64,000 nucleotides of DNA from Gyrodactylus bullatarudis (lineage: Eukaryota; Platyhelminthes; Monogenea; Gyrodactylidea; Gyrodactylidae). The notes below the pieces were generated by a model, which worked only from the letters and a program-made list of their open reading frames with translations, had not been told where the DNA came from and made no database searches. The stretch covers positions 238,455-302,454 of the forward strand of contig SSNU01000017.1 of NCBI GenBank assembly GCA_012064415.1. The letters are read 5' to 3'. Shown here one piece after another: positions 45,154 through 57,600 of this stretch. The first letter of the stretch is position 1. Each line of letters opens with the position of its first letter. The position numbers and the translations under genes were made by a program.

Positions 45154-48100
45154 ATGTACCATCATATTGGAAAGTCTATAAGTTCTTTAGAAAAGAATAA
45201 CCATGCCAATAGTGTTGAAAGTTTGCCAAAGACTCAAATAGCGGATGGATTAATATGGCATCAGAGTAATAATCATGCCAACTCCCCAGTGCAACCAGCA
45301 AATGTTTTATTCGATGTGGAAAATTTGATAAATGGTAACTTTCCTGAGGGTAATCTGGCCCCTCCGATGCCAAGCACTGAACAGGGGGAAGAATTCGATC
45401 TGATTGCACTGGCATTTCGACAATCTGGCTATATTGATTACTACAATAGGAATCCTTTGGCTGAACCGAAGCAGGATGCAGTTTTATCAGAAGATTTTGA
45501 CCAGAGTCACCATCAGCCATTGGAACTATCTTTAAATCCTAGAAATTCCTTCAAAAATCTAAGCAACCAAGAGGACAAGCAAGACCAGGGAATTTCCGTA
45601 GATGACAGCTCTCATGATTGGGATATAAAAAATTTGAAAGCAATCAAAGTCCAGAAATTTGACACATATGATATGTGGCCTGATGGGAATGTTCGCAGAG
45701 TCTACAGTGTCAGTAATGAGAAAGCTCGTCGTCATCAGAGTGGCTGGGCCATGCGAAATACAAATAATCACAATCCGCAATTATTAAAGAAATCCTGTCT
45801 CGGGGTCTTGGTCTGTTCTCTCGGCTGTTCACAAAATAATTCAAAGGCAATCTTTCTGAGACCTGCCATCTGTGATAAGGCTAGACGAAAACAATGCTGT
45901 GAGTTTTATTGTTTCTTCTCCGAGTCATGAGTTAGGGAATGGAATGTAATAAAAATCTTCGAAAAGGGGATGTTAGTTACAATGGCAAGATAATAAAATC
46001 TATGTATTTGTTTTAACATTAAAAATAAGGCCCATATAATTTCCTTTTTGATTGTTTAATTTTCACTTGATAATTACTTGAACGTGTCTAATTAAGGATT
46101 TCTTGTTGAAATTGGTTTGTTTTCGATAGTAAGGGAAATATTGACACAGTAACATCTAACCATTTAACACTGGAATAGGAAATTATCATGCTGGTCTTGA
46201 AATTAAATATAGACTCAAGAAATTTCCAATGAATTAATTTGGGCAAATGATAATTTCTTTTCATCCCATTAGTACGTCAATGTCTTACAGACGGTTGTAA
46301 TGGAAATCTTGTTCAAAGGCCTTGCAAGGGTCATGGTGGCTATCCGGTTACACATTTCTGGCGTTTTGCAAATGGAGCTGTGTATTTTGAAGCAAAGGGA
46401 AATCATGATCATCCGAGGCCGACACTCAAGTGTATTGGAAATTCAAGTTCCTCCAGTGAAAATTCCTCTTGGACGTTTGATAATAAAAACTTTGATTACA
46501 TCCTGAATGAGTTCTCAAATAGTCCGCAGATAGGAAATATCCCACAAATGTCACCTTCGGATCATGTAAGTTTCATTCTCCACTCAAGCATCAACTGGAT
46601 AGTATTTTTAATTTTTTAATTCCTATAGATGCTCAATCAGACGCCTAAAGAAATCAGGAGGAAACGCAAAGGTAGGTTGAAAATAAGATTTCATCATTCA
46701 AATCATTTTGTTCATTTAAGCCTCAGGAAATTCTATATTTACCACTCATACGATAGGGAATCTATTAATCTCTTGGAATAAGCAAAGATTTGAGCTCTAT
46801 CACTCGCAATACTACTAGCTTTCAAATATGGGTTAAATTAGAGAACAGTTGTCCACTCTTATTTTTCACCGCAAGGGATTCGTTTTCATTTCATCGATGT
46901 TAACAAGCCCTTAGTCTGTTTGTCTTTCAGAAAAATTACTGCAAAACAAGAGGGGGCAAATGTTCTACAGATTAGCCCAAATATGTAATCGAATGATCTT
47001 TCTTTGCTAAAGTTTGAGATCGAAAAATGACCCAAAACTATATGAAAGACAAAAGATAAAATTTGAATTGTTTAAATAGTTTTTTGAGAAATTATTTAAT
47101 TCTATTTATGTTTTAACCAAGTAAACATTCGTTTTTGAAGATTAGAATCAAAATTTTACCTGAATTTCTAGTAGTGAAATTCATTTTCAATCTAGATATT
47201 TTTATATCAGAACAAGCTCGAAAAATAGATTTAAAAGATAAAGATGAAATTTTTTATTCTCTATATAGCGATGAATAATCAGAGCAAAGCAACAAAGGAT
47301 AAATACCTGATAAATTCAGAACATCTAATGATCTCACGACCAAATAATTCTCAAATTATTGATTTTAACAATCTCATCAATACACAAAATGAACAAATGT
47401 TCGTCTTTCAATCAACAGAAGATCCTCTCCACGCTAATCTAGTTCAGTCCAATCAACAGGTCAGTCAGCATCCACAAGAACATCTTGCACATCATTTAAG
47501 TGAGCAGACTCAATGTCAAGAGGTCGATAGTATCTTACATCAACCCTTGAACAATTTTGGCTGTTCCGACTTTGAGTTCCTCAATCAGACTTATAATTTA
47601 CAACAAGGAGATGGTACAAATATTCCACAAACTACAACTGAAATTACGAATGAATTTTTCAATGAAATAATCAACGTCGATGGCTGTGATAATTCCAATC
47701 GAAAGCTCACTCAACAGACACATGGCAGTATCGAAGATCCTATGACGTCTGGATATGAAAATTGTATTATTAATTATTCCATGAATGAAACTTCAAAATC
47801 CCCCTACACCCAACAAGCTACGACAACTCAGCACCAACAACCTATATCGATATTCTCTGAACAAACAGAGTCTACCAGTGTCTTTTCAAATTCCTCGGAT
47901 TTAAATAATGGCTGGTTTAATTTAGCGTCCAATGGCAACGCTCCTGTCGTCAACGGATCTACTTCAAATCAGGATTACTACTCTGATTATGGACTTGTCA
48001 ATAATTGTGAAGAGAATCAATATGCCAATGGAACAGCAAGTTCTATGCCGAATAATAATGGTTCCAGTTCAATGCCAGATGTAGACTCTTTTTCAATATC

Positions 48101-48383
48101 ACAGTACACCTCGTATTCATCGGGCTGTGAAAGTTCTGATAGTCAGAATAGCAATTTGTTCCTATTCACTAGTGAGCCATCCACAAATACTCCGACATCA
48201 GAAGGGTTTTATTCAACTACCAATGGTTTTAATGGTGTCCCTAATGCTAGTGACAATTCGAGAATCAATAGTCAATCATCCTGCGTCGATTATTCCACGG
48301 AGAATCTCTGCGCCAATGATTGTACAACTCATGAGATTGAAAAGTCATTGCCAGTCTTTTGGAAGAACATCAAAGTACCTTGA
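45154..48383 (+). CDS. gcm: GCM-domain (glial cells missing) transcription factor
   Basis: Four exons, 45154-45898, 46291-46565, 46629-46671 and 47269-48383, encode about 725 aa. The GCM zinc-binding DNA-binding domain runs from WDIKNLK (residue 156) to NHDHPRP (~300). It includes HQSGWAMRNTNNHNPQLLKK, SCLGVLVCS, FLRPAICDKARRKQC and RPCKGHGGYPVTHFWR. Intron 1 (392 nt) splits the domain: KQC|YGC restores the CxxC pair. Intron 2 is 63 nt and intron 3 is 597 nt. The region after the domain starts with a basic EIRRKRK segment and is then rich in Ser, Asn, Gln and Thr, as in activation domains. GCM factors control glial, blood or other cell fates in animals and bind ATGCGGGT-type sites. AATAAA signals at 48540 and 48564 follow the stop. 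Confidence 0.92.
46828..46990 (+). repeat. retroelement fragment inside GCM intron 3
   Basis: This part of the intron is the reverse complement, with mismatches, of about 30240-30450. Shared text includes GGGATTCGTTTTCATTTCAT and ATTACTGCAAAACAAGAGG. It is a fragment of the same PLE-like repeat and not coding here. Its presence supports 46672-47268 being an intron. Confidence 0.55.
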
Positions 48384-48539
48384 AGATTAGCTTCTATTTT
48401 ACCTGTACATAGGCTGAACTGGTACAATGCTATTTATATATAAATCCAGCTTATCATTATGTAAATATTTTCTTTTCCCAATAGAGCCCGAATTCAAAAA
48501 CCATTTGACTTTATGTAATCAGATGACCCATATTGATTG

Positions 48540-48570
48540 AATAAATAATGTTTATGCTAAGGAAAATAAA
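48540..48570 (+). terminator. polyadenylation signals of the GCM gene
   Basis: AATAAA occurs at 48540-48545 and again within AAATAAA at 48564-48570, about 160-185 bp after the stop codon. Either could direct 3' end formation. Confidence 0.45.
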
Positions 48571-48574
48571 CCTC

Positions 48575-51117
48575 TTTTTAATTTAAACTTGATTCTGGTT
48601 ATATTTTATCATTGATCATTCAAAAAGTAATTTTTTAGCTTAGTTTTCTAACCATTTTAATGTCAGTTATCTCATTTTAAGTATTCAAGATAGTTTTTTA
48701 CTCTAGGAACTGGACCTAATCTAATTTTTATCATCAAAATAAATAGCCCAATTTAACAAACTACTGTATAATAAAAGTACCAATTTGAGGTCATTTCAGA
48801 TACATAGGTTACGATACCATCTTTTTCTTACCGAAAAACTCTTAAATTACCGATTTTTCTATGAATTCTAACCATTATTTTGCCACGAAAAAGGTTCTGG
48901 ATTTTTTAAAATTACCGTTTGATTTTTCAATGAATTTTAAATTCTCTGAGAATAGTAAGCAGTCTAATTGCGTTGCTCAGAGTAAAAAGGAACACCCTAG
49001 CCTTTTGTGGGGGGTATGTAAAAATTAAAAATTTATTGTTTAAATTCTTTGAGGTGTTAAATGTTAACCATAACCACTTGCCATAAGAGTGTGAATCTAT
49101 AGTCTTGATGTAATGTGAACTTAATTTTCGAATATAATGTTTACTTCAGTAGTAACAAATATCTTTCATTAGTAATAAAAAAGATTAACTACATTCTGTT
49201 AAAAGTGTAACCAACTATAAATAGAATATGATTATTGAGCACAGAAAATAGAAAGAGCCCGCATTTAGAAGAATGAAGAAAAGCGAAGCAACGTACACTT
49301 GGTGAATGTTACTTCTTCATTACTTTAATATATCTATGAAACATTTACAATTGCTTCTAAATAGAAATTCTTATTTTAAAAATATTGTTATTTACGGTAA
49401 GTAAATGTGGATCCAAGAATTCTTTGCTGAAATAAATAATTTCTCTCTTGAAATATCGATAATTCTTTTTTATTTTTAAATAAACTGATCATGTTCTCTT
49501 TTTAGTGCAAAAACTCTAAATATTTTGCTTGTAAATGTTTCTTTTACATTGATGAAATAATAATTCACTCCGTAACTCAAGAAAAGATGATTCAAAAGAT
49601 GAAATACTTTTTTGTTAGGATTGGAAATTTCAAATAAAATCTTGAATAGGGATTTTCATAAATTTTTTTAGACGGACTGTTAGGGAAACAGAAAATGTCA
49701 AGTTTGTTATATTTCTTTTTTTCTATCTGTTCATCGAAAAACTTTCTAAGCTTGGGTCTGATTATTCGCCTTTTGGAAAACCCGAAAAATTTCTCAGCTT
49801 GTCTTTTGGTCACAATTAGGTCTCTTATCATTTCTTCAAATTTCTTAATGTTTGTTAAACAAGAGCAGAATAATTTCCTTATCTGTTCCAAGTTTCATTT
49901 GACAAGGATTATAGTAAACATGAAAGATGTATTTCGAGACGTTTTCTCTTACATCCTATAAATTGTATAAAATGTTACGAAGTTCTTCCTCGGAATTCTT
50001 ATCCTAAAATTTATCTAAGGTGACAGTTTGTTTATCAGAATTCGAATGATCTCCATCCAGAACTGGGGAACACTCCCAAATTTATGAAGTATTGGAGGTC
50101 ATAAGAATTAATATGAATTAAATTATCTCTACTTCCTCTATCACTCATTATATTGCTGCGCATGTGAAATTGCTCAGTTAGATGAAAAATAATTCACCAA
50201 TAAATTTAAGCAATTTCTTATCAGAAATTTCATATTTAAATTGAACCAAATAACATTCCTGAATTAGTTGGTAACTAAACGTAATTGACATGAATTGAAG
50301 ATGAGAATTTACTATTTTTACAAAAAACTCAATATTTTTCTCCGGATTCACAGAAAAGTGATGATATTTCGGATCAACATTAGACAAAGAATTCGAATTC
50401 ACCTGTTCGCCATTACAGTAGGAAATCGAACCATTTGAATTTTTCGATTATCCCGATGTCAAATTATCCAAAATCTATAAGTTTAACTTTTTCTCGGAAA
50501 CAGTAAGATCTTCGCTATCTCTATGGCCAAATTTGAATTATTTGTCTAATTTTGATCCGAAATATCATCACTTGACAGCTTTGAATTATCGAAATCGAAA
50601 AAAATTTTGGGCTCAAAAGTTGAAAAAGTGGAAATTCGAAAAACGGCCTAATTTTGGTCAGATTGAATTTTTTCGAACATCCACATCTTATTAGCTCATT
50701 CCGTTTTAGAATTCAAATTATTATTTTTATAATAAAATTTATTGAAACATAGGTCAATATTTGAATTCTCAGCCATGGTTGACCTAAGTTTCAATAAATT
50801 TTATTATAAAACTAATTTTAGATCATTTTTTACAGATTCAAATTATTCTCTGTGAATTGGGAGAAAAATATTGAGTTTTTTGTAAAATTAGTAAATTCTC
50901 ATCTTCATGTCAACTAGCTTTAATTTTTACTAAAATGATTTTCAATTAAAATCTTGAATCTTAAAACGTTTGGAAATATTAAAAAGATTACCTTGGTACT
51001 GAATTCTATAAGGATAATAAGTATTCTTCTGAGTTATTCGAAATAAAAATTATCACTCTAGCCTATTGTGTTTCGCTATGCAACAATGATATTGTTGAAA
51101 AATTGTGCTGATTTTTT
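48575..51117. other. AT-rich region, one doubtful frame
   Basis: The only frame of note is 49592-49891 (minus), with a lysine-rich KRQAEKFFGFSKRRI segment. Its downstream sequence CCTAACAAAAAAG resembles the LINE 3' terminus CTAACA plus A-run, so it may be retroelement debris. No motif identifies it. A palindrome lies at 50725-50811 (separate entry). Confidence 0.3.
50725..50811. repeat. short palindrome with 33-bp arms
   Basis: Arms 50725-50757 and 50779-50811 are inverted copies with about one mismatch (TATAATAAAATTTATTGAAA; the other starts TTGACCTAAG). The 21-nt loop contains GAATTCTCAGCCATGG. The left arm and loop match the outer flank of the PLE at about 4015-4065, so this palindrome appears to be related to that PLE insertion site or its outer repeat. 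Confidence 0.6.
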
Positions 51118-51385
51118 GTGGGAGAGGGATCAAAAGTTTATTTTTAGGCAACTTATTATCTAAGCAAAGTAGGGAGATGCCAGATTGTTTCATAAAATTA
51201 ATATCTCTGTTTCGGTCATACTCAGGTCAACAAATCGAAAGAGATTATTGGCCTAAATTTAATTATGGTTATAAAATTGGATCCTATCTGTTACCAGGTC
51301 AGAAAACTTGATGCAATAATTGTATAATTATTAAAAATTTGAGTCAATAAGTACATCTCTTCCAATATGTTAAGCCTTTATTTAT

Positions 51386-51451
51386 ATGACATGTATCACA
51401 CTGATGAATATGCCCGAAATAGAGATCTTTATTTGTGAAACATTCTGGCAT
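51386..51451 (+). ncRNA. hammerhead-ribozyme-like motif, left arm
   Basis: CTGATGA, ATATGCCC and GAAA follow in order (51401-51419). TCACA at 51396-51400 pairs with TGTGA at 51434-51438 (stem I), and ATAGA pairs with TTTAT around GATC (stem III). The predicted cleavage is after U at 51433. Stem II has essentially no Watson-Crick pairs in this copy, so it may be inactive. An opposite-strand degenerate relative lies at 51174-51235, making an inverted pair. Confidence 0.5.
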
Positions 51452-52544
51452 TTTCTTACTTTCCTCAAATTTCCCATGACATCGGTAGCTCAACTCTAAA
51501 CAAATGTCACAAAAAACTTATCATCATTATTCGTTTAAGCCTCTGTAAATATTCCGTCTATGATGGATTCGATAGAAGACTTATTGAGATAGGATTTGAT
51601 TAAAAAGTTAGAATAATTGCTTTAAACCAATTGTAGACTTGTAATCATCGTATCTAATTTTGCTAAAAAAAGTTAGAACTCTCGTTAGTTATTCGGAAGA
51701 AATAAATTTTCACCCTTCCTAAATGATCATGAACAAATTTTGAATTCAACCCATAAAATCTGGATAATCTCTCTCGGTAATCATCTTGATCTATCCACAA
51801 TTAGACACGTAGCAAGAAATCATCGGTGTAATTAGGAGAAAACATGGAAACTATCGGATTATGGTCATGTTGTTCCTTGATCAAATCAACTACTGCTAAT
51901 AAGGCGGTTGAAGGCGTGAAATTTTACTTGGAGGTGTCAAATCTAAAATTTTCTTCCAAAATAACATTAATTGCTAAACCAATTGAGCTCAGGATATTAC
52001 TCATTAACTTGTAATTGTCCTGGCGAGGTTTATCATTTTTATACAAAATGAGGTTTAGTTTTGGAAAATAAATTTTAATCTAGATTTTTAAATATTTTCA
52101 GAAATCTAGATTAGACCGCTATTTTTCTTCTTAAAGAATTTTTTAATTCGCAGAAGTGTGTTCAATTCTTATCGATAAACTTGAATCTAGATTTTAAATT
52201 TTAGTGATTCCCGAGTCAGATTAAAAAGATCAAAATATTCTTAAAATAAATAAATAAATCCTTTTTGTTTTAGTACAGTGGTATGGTAAAATATTACGAT
52301 TAATCATTACGTAGAAAATTTCAGAAAATTTTCAACTCTTAGATTAAAGTATTTTCAGATTTTTGCAAGAATAAATTGCTCAGATTTTACACTTTAGTAA
52401 ATGCCAAGTTAATCATGGAATTTCGCTAGTTTTTCGAAGAAAAGCGTTGTTCTAACGAAATTTCGATATGTCAAAAAAACCATTTTCCTTTTTTTCTCTT
52501 ACAATCTAAATTGAGAATTGCTGATTTTGACAAAAATCTCAATT

Positions 52545-53060
52545 TTCAAGGAAATTATCAAATCTCGAGTTGGCGCGAAATTCTCATATTTTTGAACTTG
52601 AAAATTTTTATTGATTTCAAAGTAAGAGAGTTATCAAAAGTTAATTTTTAGGATAACAATAAAACAAGGCAACTGTTTATCACCATTAAATTTGTGATGA
52701 ACTCGTCGTTTTTAAGGAATCACTGATTATTTAAATTTCATCGATTTTCAAAATTTGATTTTCACACGATGATGGGGTGATTCTCAAAATCTGATTCAGC
52801 ATATTTAATTTTAATTTTATCGTGATTCTAGAGATCAACTTTTGATCACTCTCTCACTTTGATATGAGCAAATATTTCCAACTTTAATTTAGAATATATG
52901 GGAATTTGGTGCTACTCAAGATTTGAAATATACCATAATTTTCATAAAAATAGATACTCTCTCATTTTTTTGTTCAAATGATCAAAATATCTTGATCAAA
53001 TTCCTGATGAAAAAATTGAGAATTTTGTAAAATTTATAGATTGAGAAATTTTTATCAGCC
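52545..53060. repeat. foldback element in the spacer of the large inverted repeat
   Basis: Family landmarks are GAGTTGGCGCGAAATT, AAAGTAAGAGAGTTATCAAA, TCTGATTCAGCATATTTAA and TTTGATCACTCTCTCA. It occupies the centre of the spacer, so the palindromic hub of the 3.9-kb structure is itself a palindrome. Confidence 0.5.
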
Positions 53061-54711
53061 AAATCTATTGTCTCATTCACTTAAATTCAAGACATATATC
53101 CTCACCTTTTTTTCACAAGTAAACCTTTTTGATGAAAAACAGATCTCAAACGCATTTAAACCACAGGGCCATATCATTGAGTATTATTTCTGAATGTTTA
53201 CAAACTAAATTAGTTAAGAATTTTGTAATATTCTTGGCATATAAATTTCAATTGTTTATTGGAATACTACATCATGTAAATATGGATTTATTTATTCGAT
53301 TTTAACTATTTAAACCATATTTATTATATAATCTTTTAATGCACGACATTTGGTCTCACAAGAGAATTGTCTACTCAAACTTCTGTCATGATTCATCATG
53401 CGTAGTCTTGGAATTCTTTGAGCCTTGGAGTTTAATAGAATTATGTAATTTTGAATAAAATTCATTTTTAAATAAATCATATCACTTGTTGCTATACTCA
53501 CCTTGTCGTCATCAATGTTTTTCTGTACACTCTGTGTTATAAACATGACAAATGAGATACTATTAATCCAGTCAGTGATTCTTCATTTAGATATTATATC
53601 ATTGTGTAGCAATTTCATTTATTATTAGTTTGTAAATGGAGATTGAAATATTCATAATTTTATCGCTTCTTACTCACCTCTTTTACGATAATAAACTCAC
53701 GAAAATTCTCAATTGTCAATGTTTTTCAATCAGAACATAAAGAATAAAATACAAGAGGTTTGAAAACCTGGATGTGAACCCAACATCATGCCAGTTAGCT
53801 TTACATTATAAGAAATGAATACTTTTGACAAAAAAAAATTTTCTAAATTAGTTAAACTTGATTTTCGAAATATGGAACCAAACCTCAGTTAGAAATGATA
53901 AACCTCGCCAGGACAATTACAAGAATATTTTGATCTTTTTAATCTGACTCGGGAATCACTAAAATTTAAAATCTAGATTCAAGTTTATCGATAAGAATTG
54001 AACACACTTCTGCGAATTAAAAAATTCTTTAAGAAGAAAAATAGCGGTCTAATCTAGATTTCTGAAAATATTTAAAAATCTAGATTAAAATTTATTTTCC
54101 AAAACTAAACCTCATTTTGTATAAAAATGATAAACCTCGCCAGGACAATTACAAGTTAATGAGTAATATCCTGAGCTCAATTGGTTTAGCAATTAATGTT
54201 ATTTTGGAAGAAAATTTTAGATTTGACACCTCCAAGTAAAATTTCACGCCTTCAACCGCCTTATTAGCAGTAGTTGATTTGATCAAGGAACAACATGACC
54301 ATAATCCGATAGTTTCCATGTTTTCTCCTAATTACACCGATGATTTCTTGCTACGTGTCTAATTGTGGATAGATCAAGATGATTACCGAGAGAGATTATC
54401 CAGATTTTATGGGTTGAATTCAAAATTTGTTCATGATCATTTAGGAAGGGTGAAAATTTATTTCTTCCGAATAACTAACGAGAGTTCTAACTTTTTTTAG
54501 CAAAATTAGATACGATGATTACAAGTCTACAATTGGTTTAAAGCAATTATTCTAACTTTTTAATCAAATCCTATCTCAATAAGTCTTCTATCGAATCCAT
54601 CATAGACGGAATATTTACAGAGGCTTAAACGAATAATGATGATAAGTTTTTTGTGACATTTGTTTAGAGTTGAGCTACCGATGTCATGGGAAATTTGAGG
54701 AAAGTAAGAAA

Positions 54712-54777
54712 ATGCCAGAATGTTTCACAAATAAAGATCTCTATTTCGGGCATATTCATCAGTGTGATACATGTCAT
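54712..54777 (-). ncRNA. hammerhead-ribozyme-like motif, right arm
   Basis: This is the mirror copy of 51386-51451 on the minus strand, with the same boxes and stems. Confidence 0.5.
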
Positions 54778-55214
54778 ATAAATAAAGGCTTAACATATTG
54801 GAAGAGATGTACTTATTGACTCAAATTTTTAATAATTATACAATTATTGCATCAAGTTTTCTGACCTGGTAACAGATAGGATCCAATTTTATAACCATAA
54901 TTAAATTTAGGCCAATAATCTCTTTCGATTTGTTGACCTGAGTATGACCGAAACAGAGATATTAATTTTATGAAACAATCTGGCATCTCCCTACTTTGCT
55001 TAGATAATAAGTTGCCTAAAAATAAACTTTTGATCCCTCTCCCACGAGAGTTCTAACTTTTTTAGAAAATTCATTTGCTGATTACAAGTCTAAATATAGT
55101 TTATTTCTCATATGATATTATAGGAAAACAAATTCCACTTAAGTAGGTTGATTTTGAGCTCATAGGTTGAAAAAGTGCAAAATTGTTTTTTTTTTCTGTA
55201 ATGCTCTCGACTAA

Positions 55215-55500
55215 AATTAATTGATATGTAGTTGGGAATTTATGATTTTTACGAAAATCTTATTTTATTCATCAAAAATTAGAATATGTCAAAGTTTTTT
55301 TGGAATCCTACTGATGTAGCCCACTTTTAAAGAAAGAAGAAAAAGCAAATTCTGGTTAAAAAAAAATTTTTAATGAAAAATATAGTCATTTTTCAAATTT
55401 CGCGCTAAAATCCCATTTTTTAAACTTTGAACCGAGAAATTTTCATTGAAAGTTATCAAAAGTTGATTTTCATGAAAATCTTTGCCTCAGAAACTTTATT
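55215..55500. repeat. foldback-family left arm
   Basis: Landmarks are TGTAGTTGGGAATTTATGA, TTTTTTTGGAATCCTACTGA and TTTCGCGCTAAAATCCC. Only one half is visible. 55500-56290 shows no gene. Confidence 0.45.
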
Positions 55501-56296
55501 ATTAGAGTTAGAAATTCTCTAAAAGCTAATTTCAAAATTTGATCTTTAGATTATGTTTATCGATAGAAATTTTGGTGTGAGGACCAAAATGATAAAATTC
55601 GATTTCTCATTCTTAAAATAATTTTTCTCTTCATAATCTGACTCGGAATCTGCAAATATTTCAGCCTTATATAATATATAGATTCAAATTTAGAAGAAAA
55701 GCAGTCCTCTAATCCAGAATCACTGATTCAATAGGTTCCCCTATGGGATATCTTTAATATTCTTCGACATGTTTTATTTAAGTTCAGATGAGGCTTTACT
55801 TGTTTGGTACTCTTTTTTGAACTGGATAATATTTCACAGGATCTCTTCATATCTAGCTGTGTTCTCTGACTTGAATCATCCATTCAAATGTAATATAATT
55901 ATGGATAAATAAATAAAAAAACATGAAATATTGGAGAATATAATTTTCACCTGTATCTCCTTGAGTGTAAATTGTAAAATATTCCAATAATAAGCTAGAA
56001 ATCGATTGAAAAAATAATTGAATCTCAACCATGGAAAAAGTTTTATTGATTTTATCCCAGAAAAAAAACAACTCTACTAGTTAGACAATATCACCTGCTC
56101 TAACTTATTTACAGGACTGTAGACTCTACACTACAGTCAATACCCATTTTGAGTGTCTCTTTATTTTTCCAACTTTCATTAAACTTAATGAGTATTCTTG
56201 AGTAGGCAATAGTGACAGATGGTTTTGATTTTACTTTGAGTCTATTTTTGATAAAAAATTGAGATTTTGTATCAGAAATAGACTGTTACTTTACTT

Positions 56297-57533
56297 CTTT
56301 TTTTTGTTAGAATGAAAAATATATTTAAATGTATAAATGTGTACAGATAGCATGAAATATAAAAATAAAACCTGGTTTGGTTTGGGCAATTTAAATTGAT
56401 AATAAAATCTGAGTTCATGGAGCAAATATAAAAATTGAAAATAAACAAATAAGCCTTTCGAGTAAATTCCCTGATCATTTTGGGAACCTTAATGTTGATA
56501 GGAGTAAAGAAGACTCTTAGAATAGTCTAATTTAGATCTTATATGTGACATAGCAACTTTAATGTTAGTAGGGTCACTACATTCAAATATTTTGTATTTA
56601 TTTTCTATCATGGTGTAAGCTGATAGTAAATAATGTTTCGAATAAGATGGATTTCTTAGGTTGTAGGAGTTTTCAGACATTTTAGCTGACCTGATAAAAT
56701 TTTTAACAAGAATGGCGTATCTTCGAATCCAAAGAGGGTTAAGACCTGAGAACAAGATACGAGCATTGTAGGAATCAAGGTCAGGGTATAAAAAATATAA
56801 AAACCTAGATTGAATGTGTTCAATCTCGAGAGATTTCTCGTTAGATAACATAAGAACCAGGGGGGTAATGTAGTCAAGGTTATTCAGAACAAAAGCTTTA
56901 TACGCTTTGAGTCTCAAAAAGGACGAATTTTAATATTGAAAATATAGTTGTATTGATTTTAGATAATTTTGAAAGAGGATTTATTTTAAGACCATCTGAT
57001 ATACTGAAACCTAGATCCGAAGTTAAGGAGACAAATTCTCCAGGAAGTAGAAGAGATTCCAAGAGGGTTGCAGGGAGACCGCATGGGAGTAATAATTTAC
57101 ATTTATCTCTATTTATATAGAGCCCCATGGCCTCAAGGGAACCTTTCAGAAGAGAGAAGTTGTGATTAATTTTAACAATATCAAGGGAATTTTTCACCTT
57201 GAAGACGAACTTTAGATCGTCTGCAAATTTAAGGAGAACACCCTCAATGTTCTCCGGGAGCTGAATATCAGCGAAGCAAAGGTTAAAGAGAAGAGGGCCG
57301 ATCGTAGAACCCTGGGGAACACCCGAGTTAATATTTACAAGTTTACTGGAGGTGGAGTTAAAGTAAACAAATTGTTTACGATTCGATAGAAAGTACATAG
57401 TTAGATTTATTAAATAGGGATCAATGTTTAATTTAATAAGTTTATCCTTAATGTAGGAGAATTTTAATTTATCGAATGCCTTCGATACATCAATGAGGTG
57501 AACAAAGTAAAGATTTTTTAAATTTCTCATCTA
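56297..57533 (-). mobile_element. 5'-truncated LINE (non-LTR retrotransposon)
   Basis: On the minus strand the element runs from within the reverse transcriptase to a 3' terminus ATTCTAACA plus A-run at 56297-56310. That terminus is shared with copies at 20119 and 58554. The upstream part of ORF2 and ORF1 is absent. It abuts a Penelope-like RT fragment at 57554. A single frameshift divides the coding part. Confidence 0.7.
56489..57530 (-). pseudogene. LINE reverse transcriptase, frameshifted
   Basis: The frame 57530-56898 has the palm motifs LIDVSKAFDKL, NSGVPQGSTIGPLLF and LLKFADDLKFVFKV. The catalytic ADD pair is intact. Near 56915 the frame shifts into 56917-56489, which carries LKAYKAFVLNNLDYITPL, LEIEHIQSRFLYFLYP, LNPLWIRRYAILVKN and the end SHIRSKLDYSKSLLYSYQH. 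The enzyme would copy RNA at a nicked target, but it lacks the fingers, the endonuclease and a continuous frame. Confidence 0.75.
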
Positions 57534-57544
57534 TAGTATGAAAT

Positions 57545-57600
57545 TTGTTAACCCTAGAACTCAAAATGGGGGTTTTTGGAACCCCTTGTTAGAAAAAGAC
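57545..57600 (+). repeat. isolated piggyBac-type end
   Basis: TTAACCCTAGAAC at 57549 is a typical piggyBac terminus, followed by a GGGGGTTTTTGGAACCCC hairpin. No matching second end was found, so only one terminus or a chance match remains. It lies at the junction between the LINE and PLE fragments. Confidence 0.3.

Larger units (their letters stand above)
51118..55045. repeat. large inverted repeat, two 1125-bp arms
   Basis: Left arm 51118-52242 and right arm 53921-55045 have exactly the same length. Where compared base by base (for example about 200 bp at 51480-51680 against 54480-54680), they are identical. The spacer is 1678 bp (52243-53920) and contains a foldback-family copy at about 52545-53060. 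The arms hold no ORF above chance but contain hammerhead-like motifs. Just outside the right junction, about 30 bp (ATGATAAACCTCGCCAGGAC and on) at 53896-53922 duplicates sequence inside the arm at 54128-54155. The near identity implies a recent event, ongoing gene conversion or an assembly effect. Confidence 0.8.

Noticed and set aside
45176..45780. Minus-strand frames of 114 and 73 aa over GCM exon 1
   Set aside because: They lie antisense to a clearly conserved gene and have no motifs.
49592..49891. 99-aa lysine-rich minus-strand frame as a host gene
   Set aside because: An overlapping plus-strand frame is equally long, no splice context or motif supports it, and the downstream CCTAACA plus A-run hints at retroelement debris.
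51118..55045. LTR retrotransposon explanation for the 1125-bp repeats
   Set aside because: The copies are inverted, not direct, and neither spacer nor arms encode gag, protease, reverse transcriptase or integrase.
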